Shown here: positions 26,370-35,382 of the stretch, piece by piece
Position numbering within the stretch: the stretch's first letter is position 1
Layout: every line of letters begins with the position of its first letter
Assembly: GCF_028609885.1 (NCBI RefSeq)
Contig: NZ_CP063195.1
Coordinates: 2,232,001 to 2,296,000, forward strand
DNA from: Corynebacterium jeikeium
Lineage (GTDB): Bacteria > Actinomycetota > Actinomycetes > Mycobacteriales > Mycobacteriaceae
Reading direction: 5' to 3'
Length of the DNA stretch: 64,000 nt
Translations under genes and position numbers: made by a program
Notes under the pieces: generated by a model
Database searches by the model: none
Told to the model about the DNA's origin: nothing
What the model saw: only the letters and a program-made list of their open reading frames with translations

Positions 26370-27344
26370 ATGAATATTTTTAAAGATGTTTGCATCACGA
26401 TTTCCCGCATACTCGTGGGCATCGTGCTGATTGCCCACGGTTGGCAAAAGTACAATTCCTGGACCATCGACGGCACTGCTAAATCTTTCGATTCCATGGG
26501 TGTGCCGTGGCCAAACGCCTCCGCGCAGATCGCAACCTACTTCGAGCTCGCCGCGGGCGTGCTGCTGATCCTTGGCCTACTGGTCCGGATCGTCGGCCCA
26601 CTGCTGTTTATCCAAATGGCCTTCGCTTTTGGCTTCGCTCACTGGGGCAAGGGTGTCTTCGTCGCCGATGGCGGCTGGGAGCTCGTCGGGGTTCTGGGCG
26701 CGGCGGGCCTCGCCCTGGCTGCGTCCGGCTCGGGTCGCTTTAGCTTGGACTATCTCTTTATGACGCCCGTACGTGCCCGCAAGGAACGTAAGGAGAAGGC
26801 AGCGCAGGAGGCCAACGGTAGCTATACTCCCGCAGCCGCGCCTGCCGGAGCGGCTGGAGCCCCGAACGCAGCTCCAAATGCTGCTCCGAATACTGGCCAG
26901 AGCCCGTACGGCAGCTATGGGTCCGCCAACCAGGGCTCTAACTTCCAGGGCTCCAATTACCAGGGTTCTAATTTCCAGGGCTCGCCCGCGCAGGCCCCCA
27001 ACAACCAGAGTTCCAACTTCTGGGGCAACAACCAGGGCAATAAGTCCCAGAACAGTAAACCCTGGAACAATCGAGGAAACGACGGCTACGCTGGCTACAC
27101 CATCGGTGGCACGGACAACGCTGGCAGTGCTGGCGCCGCTGGCGTTGCCGGTGGCGCCGGTGCGGCGGGCATGACGAACGGCAGCGACGCTGATGCCCCT
27201 ACCACCCAGTGGAACAGCGACCAGAGCGGTGGCCCCTCCAGCAACAACAGTTTTGGCGGCTTCTCCAGCTCCGGTTCAGATTCCGGCTCGGACAGCGGCT
27301 CCAGCGGTGGAGACGGCGGCGGAGATGGCGGCGGTGGCGACTAA
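26370..27344 (+). CDS. DoxX-family membrane protein with long low-complexity C-terminal tail
   Basis: A 324-residue protein. Residues 1-140 form the four-helix DoxX domain (ISRILVGIVLIAHGWQKYNS, NASAQIATYFELAAGVLLIL and further helices). A short basic stretch of Arg, Lys and Glu follows. Then about 180 residues are low complexity: Ala/Pro/Asn, QGSN(F/Y) repeats, Gly/Ala, and a Ser/Asp/Gly end. DoxX proteins are membrane partners in redox or sulfur stress modules in some actinobacteria; the role here is unknown. The tail should be cytoplasmic or external and disordered. A clear terminator follows. The gene is divergent from the pseudouridine synthase. Confidence 0.8.
   Translation: MNIFKDVCITISRILVGIVLIAHGWQKYNSWTIDGTAKSFDSMGVPWPNASAQIATYFELAAGVLLILGLLVRIVGPLLFIQMAFAFGFAHWGKGVFVADGGWELVGVLGAAGLALAASGSGRFSLDYLFMTPVRARKERKEKAAQEANGSYTPAAAPAGAAGAPNAAPNAAPNTGQSPYGSYGSANQGSNFQGSNYQGSNFQGSPAQAPNNQSSNFWGNNQGNKSQNSKPWNNRGNDGYAGYTIGGTDNAGSAGAAGVAGGAGAAGMTNGSDADAPTTQWNSDQSGGPSSNNSFGGFSSSGSDSGSDSGSSGGDGGGDGGGGD
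26931..26984 (+). repeat. 15-bp tandem repeat coding for QGSN(F/Y)
   Basis: Three full copies and one partial copy of CAGGGCTCTAACTTC-like units, in frame within the DoxX tail (residues about 188-205). Copies differ at synonymous or F/Y positions. Confidence 0.8.
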
Positions 27345-27388
27345 AGGCCACAGGCCACCCACGCCCTGCATCTGAGCAGCACACACTA

Positions 27389-27432
27389 CCCCGCAGGAGG
27401 GCAGAAACCCTCCTCCGCGGGGTTTTGTTTTT
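27389..27432 (+). terminator. Rho-independent terminator after the DoxX gene
   Basis: A GC-rich imperfect stem (CCCCGCAGGAGGG with CCCTCCTCCGCGGGG) is followed by TTTTGTTTTT. Confidence 0.8.
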
Positions 27433-27481
27433 AAGTTCTCTAAACCCAAATAAGGTGGGTAGAAAAAATGCTTGACTTTTC

Positions 27482-27493
27482 CAACAATTGTTG
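27482..27493. promoter_or_regulatory. 12-bp perfect palindrome upstream of a small gene
   Basis: CAACAATTGTTG lies five bases after a TTGACT hexamer (27472-27477) and 59 bases before the ATG at 27552, in an AT-rich promoter-like stretch. It may be an operator; no regulator is assigned. Confidence 0.3.
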
Positions 27494-27551
27494 ATTACCC
27501 TATGTTTTAATATTGCCAATCCACGGATATTGAGGAAGGAGAGAGCGCATC

Positions 27552-27917
27552 ATGTTCAACCCATTTAGTCAGCTCCGAGCAAAGCTCTGGACGACCGACA
27601 CCACCGAGGGGCCCGACCCGGCAGCCCCCGACGAGACCAATGCCCCCGATGTCGCCGATGCGCTCCCCCTCCCCGAGGAGTACCGCATCTACCTCGAAGC
27701 CAACCGTGACCTCCCTACCCCCTTTTTGAACGCTTTGGATACTCGCAGCCCCTCTTACCTCGACATCATCGCCTACCTCATCGACACCGGAAAGACTCCC
27801 GCTACGCGCCAGGACGTGCAGGCCAGCTTCCTCGCCATTCATAAGCGCCTTCCCGGCCCGGCGGAGCTGGAATCTACCGTGAAGCGAGTCCAGGAGTTCG
27901 GCCTAGAGGCCAGCTAA
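27552..27917 (+). CDS. Conserved-looking 121-residue protein of unknown function
   Basis: A small soluble protein. The first 35 residues are Asp/Pro/Ala-rich and probably disordered. The rest looks folded and helical (ALPLPEEYRIYLEANRDLPT and TRQDVQASFLAIHKRLPGPA). I recognise no domain. Coding is supported by a strong ribosome-binding site (GGAAGGAGAG, about 10 bases before the ATG), an AT-rich promoter region after a terminator, and normal third-position GC. It lies 57 bases before menE on the same strand. Confidence 0.7.
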   Translation: MFNPFSQLRAKLWTTDTTEGPDPAAPDETNAPDVADALPLPEEYRIYLEANRDLPTPFLNALDTRSPSYLDIIAYLIDTGKTPATRQDVQASFLAIHKRLPGPAELESTVKRVQEFGLEAS

Positions 27918-27974
27918 CCGCACAGCCCCACTGTTCGGAGAATGCTGCCCGAGCCGGCTTGTACATTGGTCAGC

Positions 27975-29306
27975 ATGACCGGAAACTCTTCCCTCGTCCC
28001 CCTGCAGCCGACCGTCATCAGCGCGGCCTCGCCCGAGCTTTTCGCCACCTCCCTGGAGGCTCTAAAGCGGCTGCTCGCGGAGGAAATCTCCATCCTCCCC
28101 CTCCCCGCGGACTGGGAACAATCCTGCCCCGACCTGCCGAAACAAATGCGCGCAGGGAGTTCCTTGGCAGACGATCTGGTGGCGCCAGGCACGCTCATCG
28201 CCTGCACCTCTGGCTCCACAGGCACGCCGAAGGGTGCGGTGCTCGGGTCGCGGCAACTCACCACTAGTGCGGACGCCACCGCCTCCTTCATCGGGCGCCA
28301 TTACCAAGCGCAGCCGGGGGCGTGGCTGCTCACACTTCCGGCCCATCACATCGCAGGACTGCAAGTGATGCTCCGCAGCCTTCGAGCGGGCTACACTCCC
28401 CTGGCCGCCGCGCACCTGCAAGCCCAACACCTACAAGCTCAGCGCGCGCACGCCGGCGCGCGCTTCACCGCAACCGGCTTCATCGCAGACACAGAAGCAT
28501 TGGCGGAAACCTACCCGGACGTGGACCTCTACACCTCCCTCGTACCCGCACAGCTGGAAAGAATCGCTGAAGACCCCGCCGCCGTTAAAGCACTGAAACG
28601 CTACGCCTGCGTGCTGGTGGGTGGCGCGGCGGCGCGTGAGGGCGTCATAAAAAAGATGGCCGAGGAAGGAGCACAGATCGCGCTGACCTACGGCTCCAGC
28701 GAGACGGCGGGCGGGATGGTGTACAACGGCCAACCCCTGCCGGGCGCGCAGGTGCGGATCGACGGCGCGGACGAGCGCGGGGCCGGGCGTGTGCGGATCA
28801 GCGGGCCGATGGTGGCGGACGGGTATCGCAACGTCGATTCGGCGGAGGCGTTTCCGGTGGCAGGTGAGTTCGTGACTTCCGACATCGGAGTTGTGGACGG
28901 CGGCGAAGAGTCAGGCGGCACGCTGCGGATTCTCGGGCGCGCCGACGGGGCCATCAACACCGGCGGCTACAAGGTGCTCCCAGAAGAGGTGGAAAAGGCC
29001 ATCTGCCAGCAGGTTCCAGGAGCCGAGGCTGCCTTTACGGCAGGCGTGGAGGATCCCAAGTACGCGGAGTTCGGCGAGTCAATCGGGGCGCTGGTAGTAC
29101 TGCGAGAGGCTGGCAACGGCGCGGCCGAGCACCCCCGCGAAGTGACCGACCTGGTGCGCGAGGCAATGCGCGGGCAGGCGGGGCCAAGTCTGATTCCCCG
29201 GCGCGCCTGGGCTATCCGCGAGATGCCGACCACTGGGCCGGGCAAGACCGACCGGCAGCAAGCCGCCGCGATGCTGGACGAGCTCTACGGGCAGCCGCAC
29301 TCGTAA
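27975..29306 (+). CDS. menE: o-Succinylbenzoate-CoA ligase
   Basis: An adenylate-forming enzyme that activates o-succinylbenzoate with ATP and CoA for MenB. The 443-residue protein has the P-loop CTSGSTGTPKGAVLGSRQL, the LTYGSSETAGGMVYNG core motif and the C-terminal hinge RADGAINTGGYKVLPEEVE. The final lysine region TTGPGKTDRQQA is also present. It is somewhat short, as is typical of actinobacterial MenE. ATG 27975 (MTGNSSLVP) is preferred; the frame is open slightly further upstream. Confidence 0.93.
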   Translation: MTGNSSLVPLQPTVISAASPELFATSLEALKRLLAEEISILPLPADWEQSCPDLPKQMRAGSSLADDLVAPGTLIACTSGSTGTPKGAVLGSRQLTTSADATASFIGRHYQAQPGAWLLTLPAHHIAGLQVMLRSLRAGYTPLAAAHLQAQHLQAQRAHAGARFTATGFIADTEALAETYPDVDLYTSLVPAQLERIAEDPAAVKALKRYACVLVGGAAAREGVIKKMAEEGAQIALTYGSSETAGGMVYNGQPLPGAQVRIDGADERGAGRVRISGPMVADGYRNVDSAEAFPVAGEFVTSDIGVVDGGEESGGTLRILGRADGAINTGGYKVLPEEVEKAICQQVPGAEAAFTAGVEDPKYAEFGESIGALVVLREAGNGAAEHPREVTDLVREAMRGQAGPSLIPRRAWAIREMPTTGPGKTDRQQAAAMLDELYGQPHS

Positions 29307-29438
29307 ACGCCCCGGCACCTACACACCCCAGCACCTACGAGCTTGGGTCCCGGCGCCTACGGACTAGACTGAAGAGGTTTGCGGCACCCCACAGGCGCGA
29401 GTGCCGCTCCCCAGTGCGAGCCCCAAGAAAGGCGGACC

Positions 29439-30335
29439 ATGACTTCCACTCCCAGGCAGTATCCCGGCGCGACCCCGGCCCAGTGGCTGGAGGGAGCGCG
29501 CCCGCACACCTGGGCAAACGCCGTTGCCCCGGTGCTGGCTGGCACCGCGGCGGCCACCCTGGCAGGCGAGGCGAACCCACTTCGAGCCGTACTGGCCGGG
29601 ATTGTGGCTCTGGCGATGATCGTCGGCGTGAACTACGCCAACGACTATTCCGATGGCATCAAGGGGACGGACGATGACCGCTCCGGCCCGCTGCGCCTAA
29701 CCGGCAGTGGGCTCGTGGAGCCGAAGAAGGTCAAGTACGCGGCATTCGCCTCCTTCGGCGTGGGAGCGGTCGCCGGCATCGCGTTGAGCCTGCTGAGCGC
29801 CTGGTGGCTGGTCCTCGTCGGCGCAGCCTGCATCGCGGGCGCATGGTTCTACACCGGCGGCAAGAACCCCTACGGCTACCGAGGACTGGGCGAAGTCGCG
29901 GTGTTCGTGTTCTTCGGCCTGGTCGCGGTGCTGGGAACGGAATTCACCCAGACCGGCAGCGTGAGCTGGCGCGGCCTGCTGCTGGCCATCGCCGTCGGCA
30001 GCCTATCCAGCGCCGTGAACCTAGCCAACAACTTGCGGGACATTCCTACTGACGCCGCCACCGGCAAGATCACCCTGGCCGTTCGCCTGGGGGACGCAAA
30101 CACCCGCCGCCTGTGGGTGGGGCTTGTTTCCCTGGCGGTAATCGTCACTATCGCCATCAGCATCGGCCACTGGTGGGGGCTTATCGCCCTGCTGGCGGTT
30201 CCACTATTCGTGGTGGCAGCCCGCCCGGTGACCGGCGGCGCGGAGGGCCGGGCGCTGATTCCCGTGCTGGGCATGCTGGGCCGCGGAATGCTGCTGTGGT
30301 CGGTACTGGAGTTTGCCGCCGCCCTGCTGGCCTAA
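29439..30335 (+). CDS. menA: 1,4-Dihydroxy-2-naphthoate polyprenyltransferase
   Basis: An integral membrane UbiA-superfamily enzyme that joins the naphthoate ring to the polyprenyl tail. The 298-residue protein has about eight to nine helices and the two Asp-rich motifs VNYANDYSDGIKGTDDD and NLANNLRDIPTDAATGK. ATG 29439 is preceded by AAAGG. It stands alone after menE, which ends 132 bases upstream. Confidence 0.95.
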   Translation: MTSTPRQYPGATPAQWLEGARPHTWANAVAPVLAGTAAATLAGEANPLRAVLAGIVALAMIVGVNYANDYSDGIKGTDDDRSGPLRLTGSGLVEPKKVKYAAFASFGVGAVAGIALSLLSAWWLVLVGAACIAGAWFYTGGKNPYGYRGLGEVAVFVFFGLVAVLGTEFTQTGSVSWRGLLLAIAVGSLSSAVNLANNLRDIPTDAATGKITLAVRLGDANTRRLWVGLVSLAVIVTIAISIGHWWGLIALLAVPLFVVAARPVTGGAEGRALIPVLGMLGRGMLLWSVLEFAAALLA

Positions 30336-30400
30336 GCTGGGTAGTCCCCTGCTGGCCTAGCCTGAGCAGCCCTGCTGATCCAGGCAGATCTAGCTTTGGG

Positions 30401-31093
30401 CTACGCGGGCGCCGGGCCGAAGTCCACCCCGCGGAAGCGGACATTGTCCGCGATCTGCTGGGTCAGGCCGTCCCGCCATGCCATGGGAACGGCGGAGCCC
30501 AACTTGAAGGTCACCCCGATCGCATCGACCTCGTAGATTCCTCGCGGCAAGCTCGGCACTGCTGCCTCCACCTGCACCGATTGGATGCGGTACACATCCA
30601 ACGCAGACTGCGTCGGTACGCCAGGGCGACCGGGGCTACCGGGGCGGAGCACCACCTGAAGTGCAAACTCCCCATCCAAGACCCCGGCACTGCGCGTCCA
30701 CTGATCGGCAAGCTCGGGGCCGAGCCCCACCGACTCCGGCCCCGCACTTTGGTAACGAGTGCTGATCACGTTCACCCGCGCAATGTCGCTCCATGGGATC
30801 CGTACAGCCGCATCCCCTACCCCCGAATCGTCCACGACAAGCGCCGGGTTGATCGTCGCACTGGAAGTAGCCCGCGCGTTGGCCTGTCGCTGGCTGGTGT
30901 ACCAGCCAAACATCGCAAGCCCCACCAGGGCGAGGGCTACCAGCGGAATCAGAGTCTTCTCGACCACCATCATGGCTACACACCCCACAGCGAGGGCGGC
31001 GAACACTAGCCCAATAGCCAGCCCGCCGAGCTGCTTGCCCCGCTGTGTTCGCGGGTTTACCCACACCACAACGTCCTGGGGTCTGCCATACAT
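30401..31093 (-). CDS. Membrane protein with two N-terminal helices, unknown function
   Basis: A 230-residue protein. Two helices (GGLAIGLVFAALAVGCVAMM and LIPLVALALVGLAMFGWY) are followed by a soluble domain of about 150 residues that resembles a PH-like domain in pattern (VRIPWSDIARVNVIS). No clear family can be named. ATG 31093 follows a stretch without Shine-Dalgarno, so leaderless translation is possible. It lies 19 bases downstream of the small DUF4229-like gene on the same strand and is convergent with menA. Confidence 0.65.
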   Translation of the reverse strand: MYGRPQDVVVWVNPRTQRGKQLGGLAIGLVFAALAVGCVAMMVVEKTLIPLVALALVGLAMFGWYTSQRQANARATSSATINPALVVDDSGVGDAAVRIPWSDIARVNVISTRYQSAGPESVGLGPELADQWTRSAGVLDGEFALQVVLRPGSPGRPGVPTQSALDVYRIQSVQVEAAVPSLPRGIYEVDAIGVTFKLGSAVPMAWRDGLTQQIADNVRFRGVDFGPAPA

Positions 31094-31112
31094 GGCAGTC
31101 AGTTTAATCGCC

Positions 31113-31460
31113 TTAGTCGTCCAGGCGCTCGCGCAATTGGTTACGCAGCTCCTGCTTGTGGGCCTGCCTATCGGCATCCCACGCCGCCACCTGCCGGGTC
31201 ACCCGCAACCGCAGGCCCTTGAACATGAACATCGACAGCGGCAGAGCCAGGATCAGCGCCAACGTCATGCTGATCAGCAGCGGGAAGTAGTTCGCCATTC
31301 CCAGCAACACCACAACCATGTGGATGATGAACGTCAGCACCAGGAACAAAACCAGGCGTAAGAAACCGTAGAGCGCAATGTCGCGTACTGCCTTGCCCTT
31401 GTCGACCGACGGGTTCTTGTCTTCCGTCGTGTCCTTTGCCTTCACATCATCTTTAGCCAC
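31113..31460 (-). CDS. Small two-helix membrane protein (DUF4229-like)
   Basis: A 115-residue protein with a charged N-terminus (AKDDVKAKDTTEDKN), two helices (LYGFLRLVLFLVLTFIIHMV and YFPLLISMTLALILALPLSM) and a basic C-terminal tail (RQVAAWDADRQAHKQELRNQ). This is the form of DUF4229 proteins encoded near menA in actinobacteria. GTG 31460 is the likely start; the open frame further upstream has no coding character. Its function is unknown. Confidence 0.7.
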   Translation of the reverse strand: MAKDDVKAKDTTEDKNPSVDKGKAVRDIALYGFLRLVLFLVLTFIIHMVVVLLGMANYFPLLISMTLALILALPLSMFMFKGLRLRVTRQVAAWDADRQAHKQELRNQLRERLDD

Positions 31461-31544
31461 GCCCCCAACACTACGTTCACCCCCTGGATAACCGGTAATC
31501 ACCGGCTGGAAGTGAGCGCGGGTGAATCCTCTATGCTGGAGGCC

Positions 31545-31922
31545 ATGGGTCGCCTTGTTTTGCTCATCTTGATCATCGTCACCATCGTGCTGCTGTGGAA
31601 GGCATTCGGTCCACAGACCTGGGGGAATGGGTCGCCGTTGAGGCGCAAGGGCGTCAATAATAAACAAGAAGGGCTTAGACACAAGGGGCCGGACGACGAC
31701 CCGGACTTCCTGTGGAACATCGAAAAAGAGCGCTTCAAGAAGCGGCGCGCGCAGGAGGCCAAGGACGCGGAAGAGGCCGAGCGGAAGCGCCGCCAGGAGC
31801 TCCGCGAACAGCAGCAACGCGAGGCACGCGGCGACAAGCGCAGCGAGAACACCCGCGACGAGCAGAGGCCGAATGGTCCGGAGAACTCGGACGGCCCGGA
31901 CGCTCCAAAAGACGGAGAATAG
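31545..31922 (+). CDS. Small membrane-anchored protein of the PLDc_N type
   Basis: A 125-residue protein with one N-terminal helix (GRLVLLILIIVTIVLLWKAF). A conserved GPDDDPDFLWNIEKERFKKR segment follows, then a highly charged Glu/Arg/Gln-rich, probably coiled or disordered tail. The N-terminal pattern fits short PLDc_N-like proteins found near menaquinone genes. The start may be ATG 31545 or 31533. The gene is divergent from the DUF4229 gene and convergent with the phosphotransferase gene, whose stop it abuts. Confidence 0.65.
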   Translation: MGRLVLLILIIVTIVLLWKAFGPQTWGNGSPLRRKGVNNKQEGLRHKGPDDDPDFLWNIEKERFKKRRAQEAKDAEEAERKRRQELREQQQREARGDKRSENTRDEQRPNGPENSDGPDAPKDGE

Positions 31923-32984
31923 CTAGAGCAGCTCCACGCGCGGCGAACGGCCCGTGCGGTAGTGGTCGATAAGCAGGAAGATGTTGTCCCAGTCCTTGTA
32001 GACCTCCGCGCGGCGCAGCACGCCCGTATCCTCGGCGCTCTCGGAAGTGCGGCCACCATCCGGCGCACGGTACAGTGGCCCCGGCATCGGCTGCGGCACA
32101 CCCGGCACAACGGGGGCTTGTCGGCGCTGCTCGTGCTGGATAATAGCCTGTTCGTAAACCATTTTCGGCAGCTCCGGGGCGATGCCCGCGAAGTGCGCAT
32201 AGTCCAAGGCAGGATCGCCGACGGTCATGTCGGAAAAGTCGATCACACCCACGCCGCCTTCGGCGTTCCACAGCATGTGGTCCTCGTGCAGCTCCCCGTG
32301 GGTTAGAGCGCGCTGCTGCTCCGGACGGGAGATCATCTCGTCCACCTGCGCAAACACGCGCTCCACGAACTCCGCCTCTGCAGCGCTCAGATGAGGGGCC
32401 AGGATCGTTTCCGTGCGGGACTTCATCAGCTCCAACTTGCCCGGCAGGGTGCGCGGGGCGTGGTTCAACTCGCTGGTCGCCTCTCCGTCGGTCCACCAGG
32501 AATCCACGCGGCTCATCGGCAGCACATCCGGGTCGAAGGCGTGCATCGTGGCCAGCAGGCTGCCCAGCTGCTCGGCCACCCACGCGCGCTGGCTAGTGGA
32601 CAGCGTTTGCCAGAGCTCGGCGGTCAGCGGTTCGCCCAGCAGCTCGGTCTGCATGGTCAGCATCACGGGCTCGGCGGTGTTGAAGGTCCCTCGCGCGTAG
32701 GCCTGCCGCACCGTCCCCGGCACCCGCACTTTGGTGCGGCGGAACAGCTGCGCGATCAGTGAGGATTCCAGCATCGCCTGTTCCCGGTATTCCTTCTCGA
32801 AAGGCACGCGCACCACGACGGACTCAGGCAGCATGTCGTTGAGTTCATACTCCTTTGAGCGCAGCCCGTCCAGAATCACCACTGCGTGGTCGATGCCCTG
32901 CTTCGGCACACGCTGGCCCGTCCATTCCAGGTCGCGCCAGGTGCGTGCGACCATCTCCGGGATGTTCTCGATCGAAATAGCCAC
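31923..32984 (-). CDS. Aminoglycoside phosphotransferase-fold kinase
   Basis: A 353-residue kinase-like protein. The catalytic loop LTHGELHEDHMLWN contains the H-x-D-x4-N pattern and the Mg-binding motif IDFSDMTVGDPALDYAHF follows, so the active site looks intact. The N-lobe is VVRVPFEKEYREQAMLESSL. About 60 Pro/Gln/Arg-rich residues are inserted near the end. The substrate is unknown; small-molecule phosphorylation (sugar, choline-like or drug) is possible. It begins four bases after rmlA, so it is probably cotranscribed with the rhamnose genes. GTG 32984 is preferred over GTG 33005, which would overlap rmlA. Confidence 0.8.
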   Translation of the reverse strand: MAISIENIPEMVARTWRDLEWTGQRVPKQGIDHAVVILDGLRSKEYELNDMLPESVVVRVPFEKEYREQAMLESSLIAQLFRRTKVRVPGTVRQAYARGTFNTAEPVMLTMQTELLGEPLTAELWQTLSTSQRAWVAEQLGSLLATMHAFDPDVLPMSRVDSWWTDGEATSELNHAPRTLPGKLELMKSRTETILAPHLSAAEAEFVERVFAQVDEMISRPEQQRALTHGELHEDHMLWNAEGGVGVIDFSDMTVGDPALDYAHFAGIAPELPKMVYEQAIIQHEQRRQAPVVPGVPQPMPGPLYRAPDGGRTSESAEDTGVLRRAEVYKDWDNIFLLIDHYRTGRSPRVELL

Positions 32985-32988
32985 TTGT

Positions 32989-33864
32989 CTACCGCTCTTT
33001 CCCACGCTTCAGCAGCCCGCTGAGGTACTGCCCGTAGGCGCTCTTGCCCAACTTCGACGCAGATGCCTGCAGCTCCGCATCGTTAATGTAGCCCAGGCGC
33101 CACGCGACTTCCTCCGGGCAGCTGATCTTCAGGCCCTGCCGCTGCTCGACTGCGCGGACGAAGTCCCCGGCGGCGGCCAGGTCGTCCACCGTTCCCGTGT
33201 CCAGCCAGGCAGTACCGCGCGGCAACACTTCCACGTGCAGGCGCCCCTCCGCCAAATAACGGCGGTTGATGTCCGTGATCTCCAGCTCGCCACGCTCGCT
33301 GGGTTCCAGGGATTTGGCGATCCGCACCACGTCGTTGGAGTAGAAGTACAGGCCGGGAACTGCATAGTTGGACTTCGGCTCCGCGGGCTTTTCCGCCAAG
33401 CTCAGGGCCGTGCCTTCGCGGTCGAACTCCACCACTCCGTATGCCTCGGGTTCGGCCACCCAATAGGCGAAGATCGCCCCGCCGTCCGGGTTGTGGAAGC
33501 GCCGCAGCTGAGTGCCCAGGCCAGTGCCGTAGAAGATGTTATCGCCCAGCACGAGGGCCACCGCGTCGTCGCCGATAAAGTCCTCGCCCACAATGAAGGC
33601 TTCCGCCAGGCCATTCGGTTGGTCCTGCACCGCGTAACTGATCTGCACACCGAACTGCGAGCCGTCGCCCAGCAGCCCGCGGAACTGCTGCGCATCCGCT
33701 CCCGTGGTGATCACCAGGATGTCGCGGATGCCCGCCAGCATCAGAGTTGTCAGCGGGTAGTAGATCATCGGCTTGTCGTACACAGGCACCAGTTGCTTGG
33801 AAATGCCCTGCGTGATCGGCCACAGCCGCGAGCCGGTTCCCCCGGCCAGGATGATGCCCTTCAT
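32989..33864 (-). CDS. rmlA: Glucose-1-phosphate thymidylyltransferase
   Basis: Makes dTDP-glucose, the first step of dTDP-rhamnose synthesis for the arabinogalactan linker. The 291-residue protein opens [20 protein letters not shown], the nucleotide-binding loop. It continues with [30 protein letters not shown] and [20 protein letters not shown], all typical. Its ATG overlaps the rmlC stop (ATGA). Confidence 0.95.
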   Translation of the reverse strand: MKGIILAGGTGSRLWPITQGISKQLVPVYDKPMIYYPLTTLMLAGIRDILVITTGADAQQFRGLLGDGSQFGVQISYAVQDQPNGLAEAFIVGEDFIGDDAVALVLGDNIFYGTGLGTQLRRFHNPDGGAIFAYWVAEPEAYGVVEFDREGTALSLAEKPAEPKSNYAVPGLYFYSNDVVRIAKSLEPSERGELEITDINRRYLAEGRLHVEVLPRGTAWLDTGTVDDLAAAGDFVRAVEQRQGLKISCPEEVAWRLGYINDAELQASASKLGKSAYGQYLSGLLKRGKER

Positions 33865-34559
33865 CAGTCGGTTTGCTCCCACTCGTCGGCGGCCTGCAGC
33901 GCTTCGGCCCAGTCCGCGCGCAGCTGAGCCTCCCATGCCCGCACCTCGCGGTATTCGGGCAGGCGGTCGCGCACCTCGCTCAAGCTTGGCGCCGAATCGT
34001 CCTTGGTGGATAGTACGGCTTGTTCCTTAGTGACGCCCCAGGCTACAGCCAGTTCCGCATCAAACGGGTCGATACCGTATTCCCTCTGTGGGTTGTATGC
34101 CTCGGTGACCAGGTAGTTCACGGTCGTCTGGTCGGTGTGTGCGCGGAATCCGTGGCCCACGCCCAGGGGCACGTAGACGCTGAAGTTATTCTCCGCAGAC
34201 AGCTCCACGGTGATGTGCTGGCCGAACGTCGGCGAGCCCACGCGCACATCCACCAACACATCCGTAATCGCACCGGAAAGGCAGCTGACGAACTTCGCCT
34301 GCCCCGGCGGCACATCCGCCAAGTGAATGCCCCGGACCACGTTGCGGGAGGAGCGCGAAAGGTTCCCCTGGGCCACCTCGAAGGGGTAGCCCAGCTTCTC
34401 GCCGAAAGCCTCCGCCTTGAAGCTTTCGTGGAAACTGCCGCGCTCGTCGCCATGCACCTTCGGCACATAAGCCCAGGCGCCGGGGATGGGGAGATCCACA
34501 ATGCTGCCCGGTTCAGCGGTTGCCAGTAGCTCGTCGGTGCGCGGGGTGGTTTCACTCAT
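33864..34559 (-). CDS. rmlC: dTDP-4-dehydrorhamnose 3,5-epimerase
   Basis: A cupin enzyme for the third step of dTDP-rhamnose synthesis. The 231-residue protein has [19 protein letters not shown], the catalytic His in [20 protein letters not shown], and [11 protein letters not shown]. As I recall, in some corynebacteria this domain is fused to the RmlD reductase. Here it ends after a helical tail and no RmlD domain is seen in the window. It is the first gene of an rmlC-rmlA-kinase unit. Confidence 0.93.
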   Translation of the reverse strand: MSETTPRTDELLATAEPGSIVDLPIPGAWAYVPKVHGDERGSFHESFKAEAFGEKLGYPFEVAQGNLSRSSRNVVRGIHLADVPPGQAKFVSCLSGAITDVLVDVRVGSPTFGQHITVELSAENNFSVYVPLGVGHGFRAHTDQTTVNYLVTEAYNPQREYGIDPFDAELAVAWGVTKEQAVLSTKDDSAPSLSEVRDRLPEYREVRAWEAQLRADWAEALQAADEWEQTD

Positions 34560-34614
34560 GGTTTCTACTTTAGCGGCGCTGCCGGACAACCAACGGCAAG
34601 GTTGTGCGGCGAGC

Positions 34615-35382
34615 TTAGAAGTAGCAGGCCATCGGCCCATCGGGGCCGTCGACGACGGTCACGGGGGTGTCAAAGATGTCGGTCAGAATCTCATCGGTCA
34701 TGAGCTCCTCCGGGGTGCCGAAGCGCACGATCTGTCCGTCCTTGACGGCACAGATGTGGTCCGAGTATTTCGCCGCGAAATTGATGTCGTGCAGCACCAC
34801 AATGATGGTGCGGCCAAACTCCGAGGCCGCTCGGCGCAGGTGCTTCATCATCTGCACCGCGTGGGCGATGTCCAGGTTGTTCAGCGGCTCGTCCAGCAGC
34901 ACATAGTCGGTCTCCTGGCACAGCACCATCGCCACATAAGCGCGCTGCCGCTGCCCGCCGGAGAGCTGATCCAGATAGCGGTTCTCCAGCTCGCGGAGGT
35001 TGAAGAAGTCGATATAGGTGGAAATGATCTCCTCGTCCTTCCGCGTCAACCTTCCCTTCGAGTACGGGAAGCGGCCGAAGCCCACCAGCTGTCGGACCGT
35101 CAGGCGGGTGACGAAGTGGTTCTCCTGCCGCAGGATCGACAGCACCTTCGCCAGGTCCTTGGACTTCGTGGTGCTCACATCAAAGCCCGCGACCTCGATG
35201 GTGCCCTCGTCCAGATCCAGCAGTCGCCCCATCATGGTGAGCAGGGTGGACTTGCCCGCGCCGTTGGGGCCGACCAGGGAGGTCACTCCCCCGGCGGGGA
35301 TCTCCAGGTTCGCCGGACCGATGCTGGCTCCGGAGCCGGAGGCGTCACTATATTTCTTAGTGACTTCGGACAGCTTGATCAC
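34615..35382 (-). CDS. Iron-siderophore ABC transporter ATP-binding protein
   Basis: A 255-residue FepC/YclP-type ATPase with Walker A GPNGAGKSTLL, signature LSGGQRQRAYVAM, Walker B YVLLDEPLNNLDI and the H-loop VVLHDINFAAKYSDH. It is last in the operon substrate-binding protein, permease, permease, ATPase, and its ATG overlaps the stop of the second permease (ATGA). The closest pattern I recall is the Bacillus YclNOPQ petrobactin system; the actual siderophore is unknown. Confidence 0.92.
   Translation of the reverse strand: MIKLSEVTKKYSDASGSGASIGPANLEIPAGGVTSLVGPNGAGKSTLLTMMGRLLDLDEGTIEVAGFDVSTTKSKDLAKVLSILRQENHFVTRLTVRQLVGFGRFPYSKGRLTRKDEEIISTYIDFFNLRELENRYLDQLSGGQRQRAYVAMVLCQETDYVLLDEPLNNLDIAHAVQMMKHLRRAASEFGRTIIVVLHDINFAAKYSDHICAVKDGQIVRFGTPEELMTDEILTDIFDTPVTVVDGPDGPMACYF

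Noticed and set aside
26931..26984. Tandem 15-bp repeats as a non-coding satellite
   Set aside because: They are exactly in frame and encode QGSN(F/Y) within the DoxX protein.
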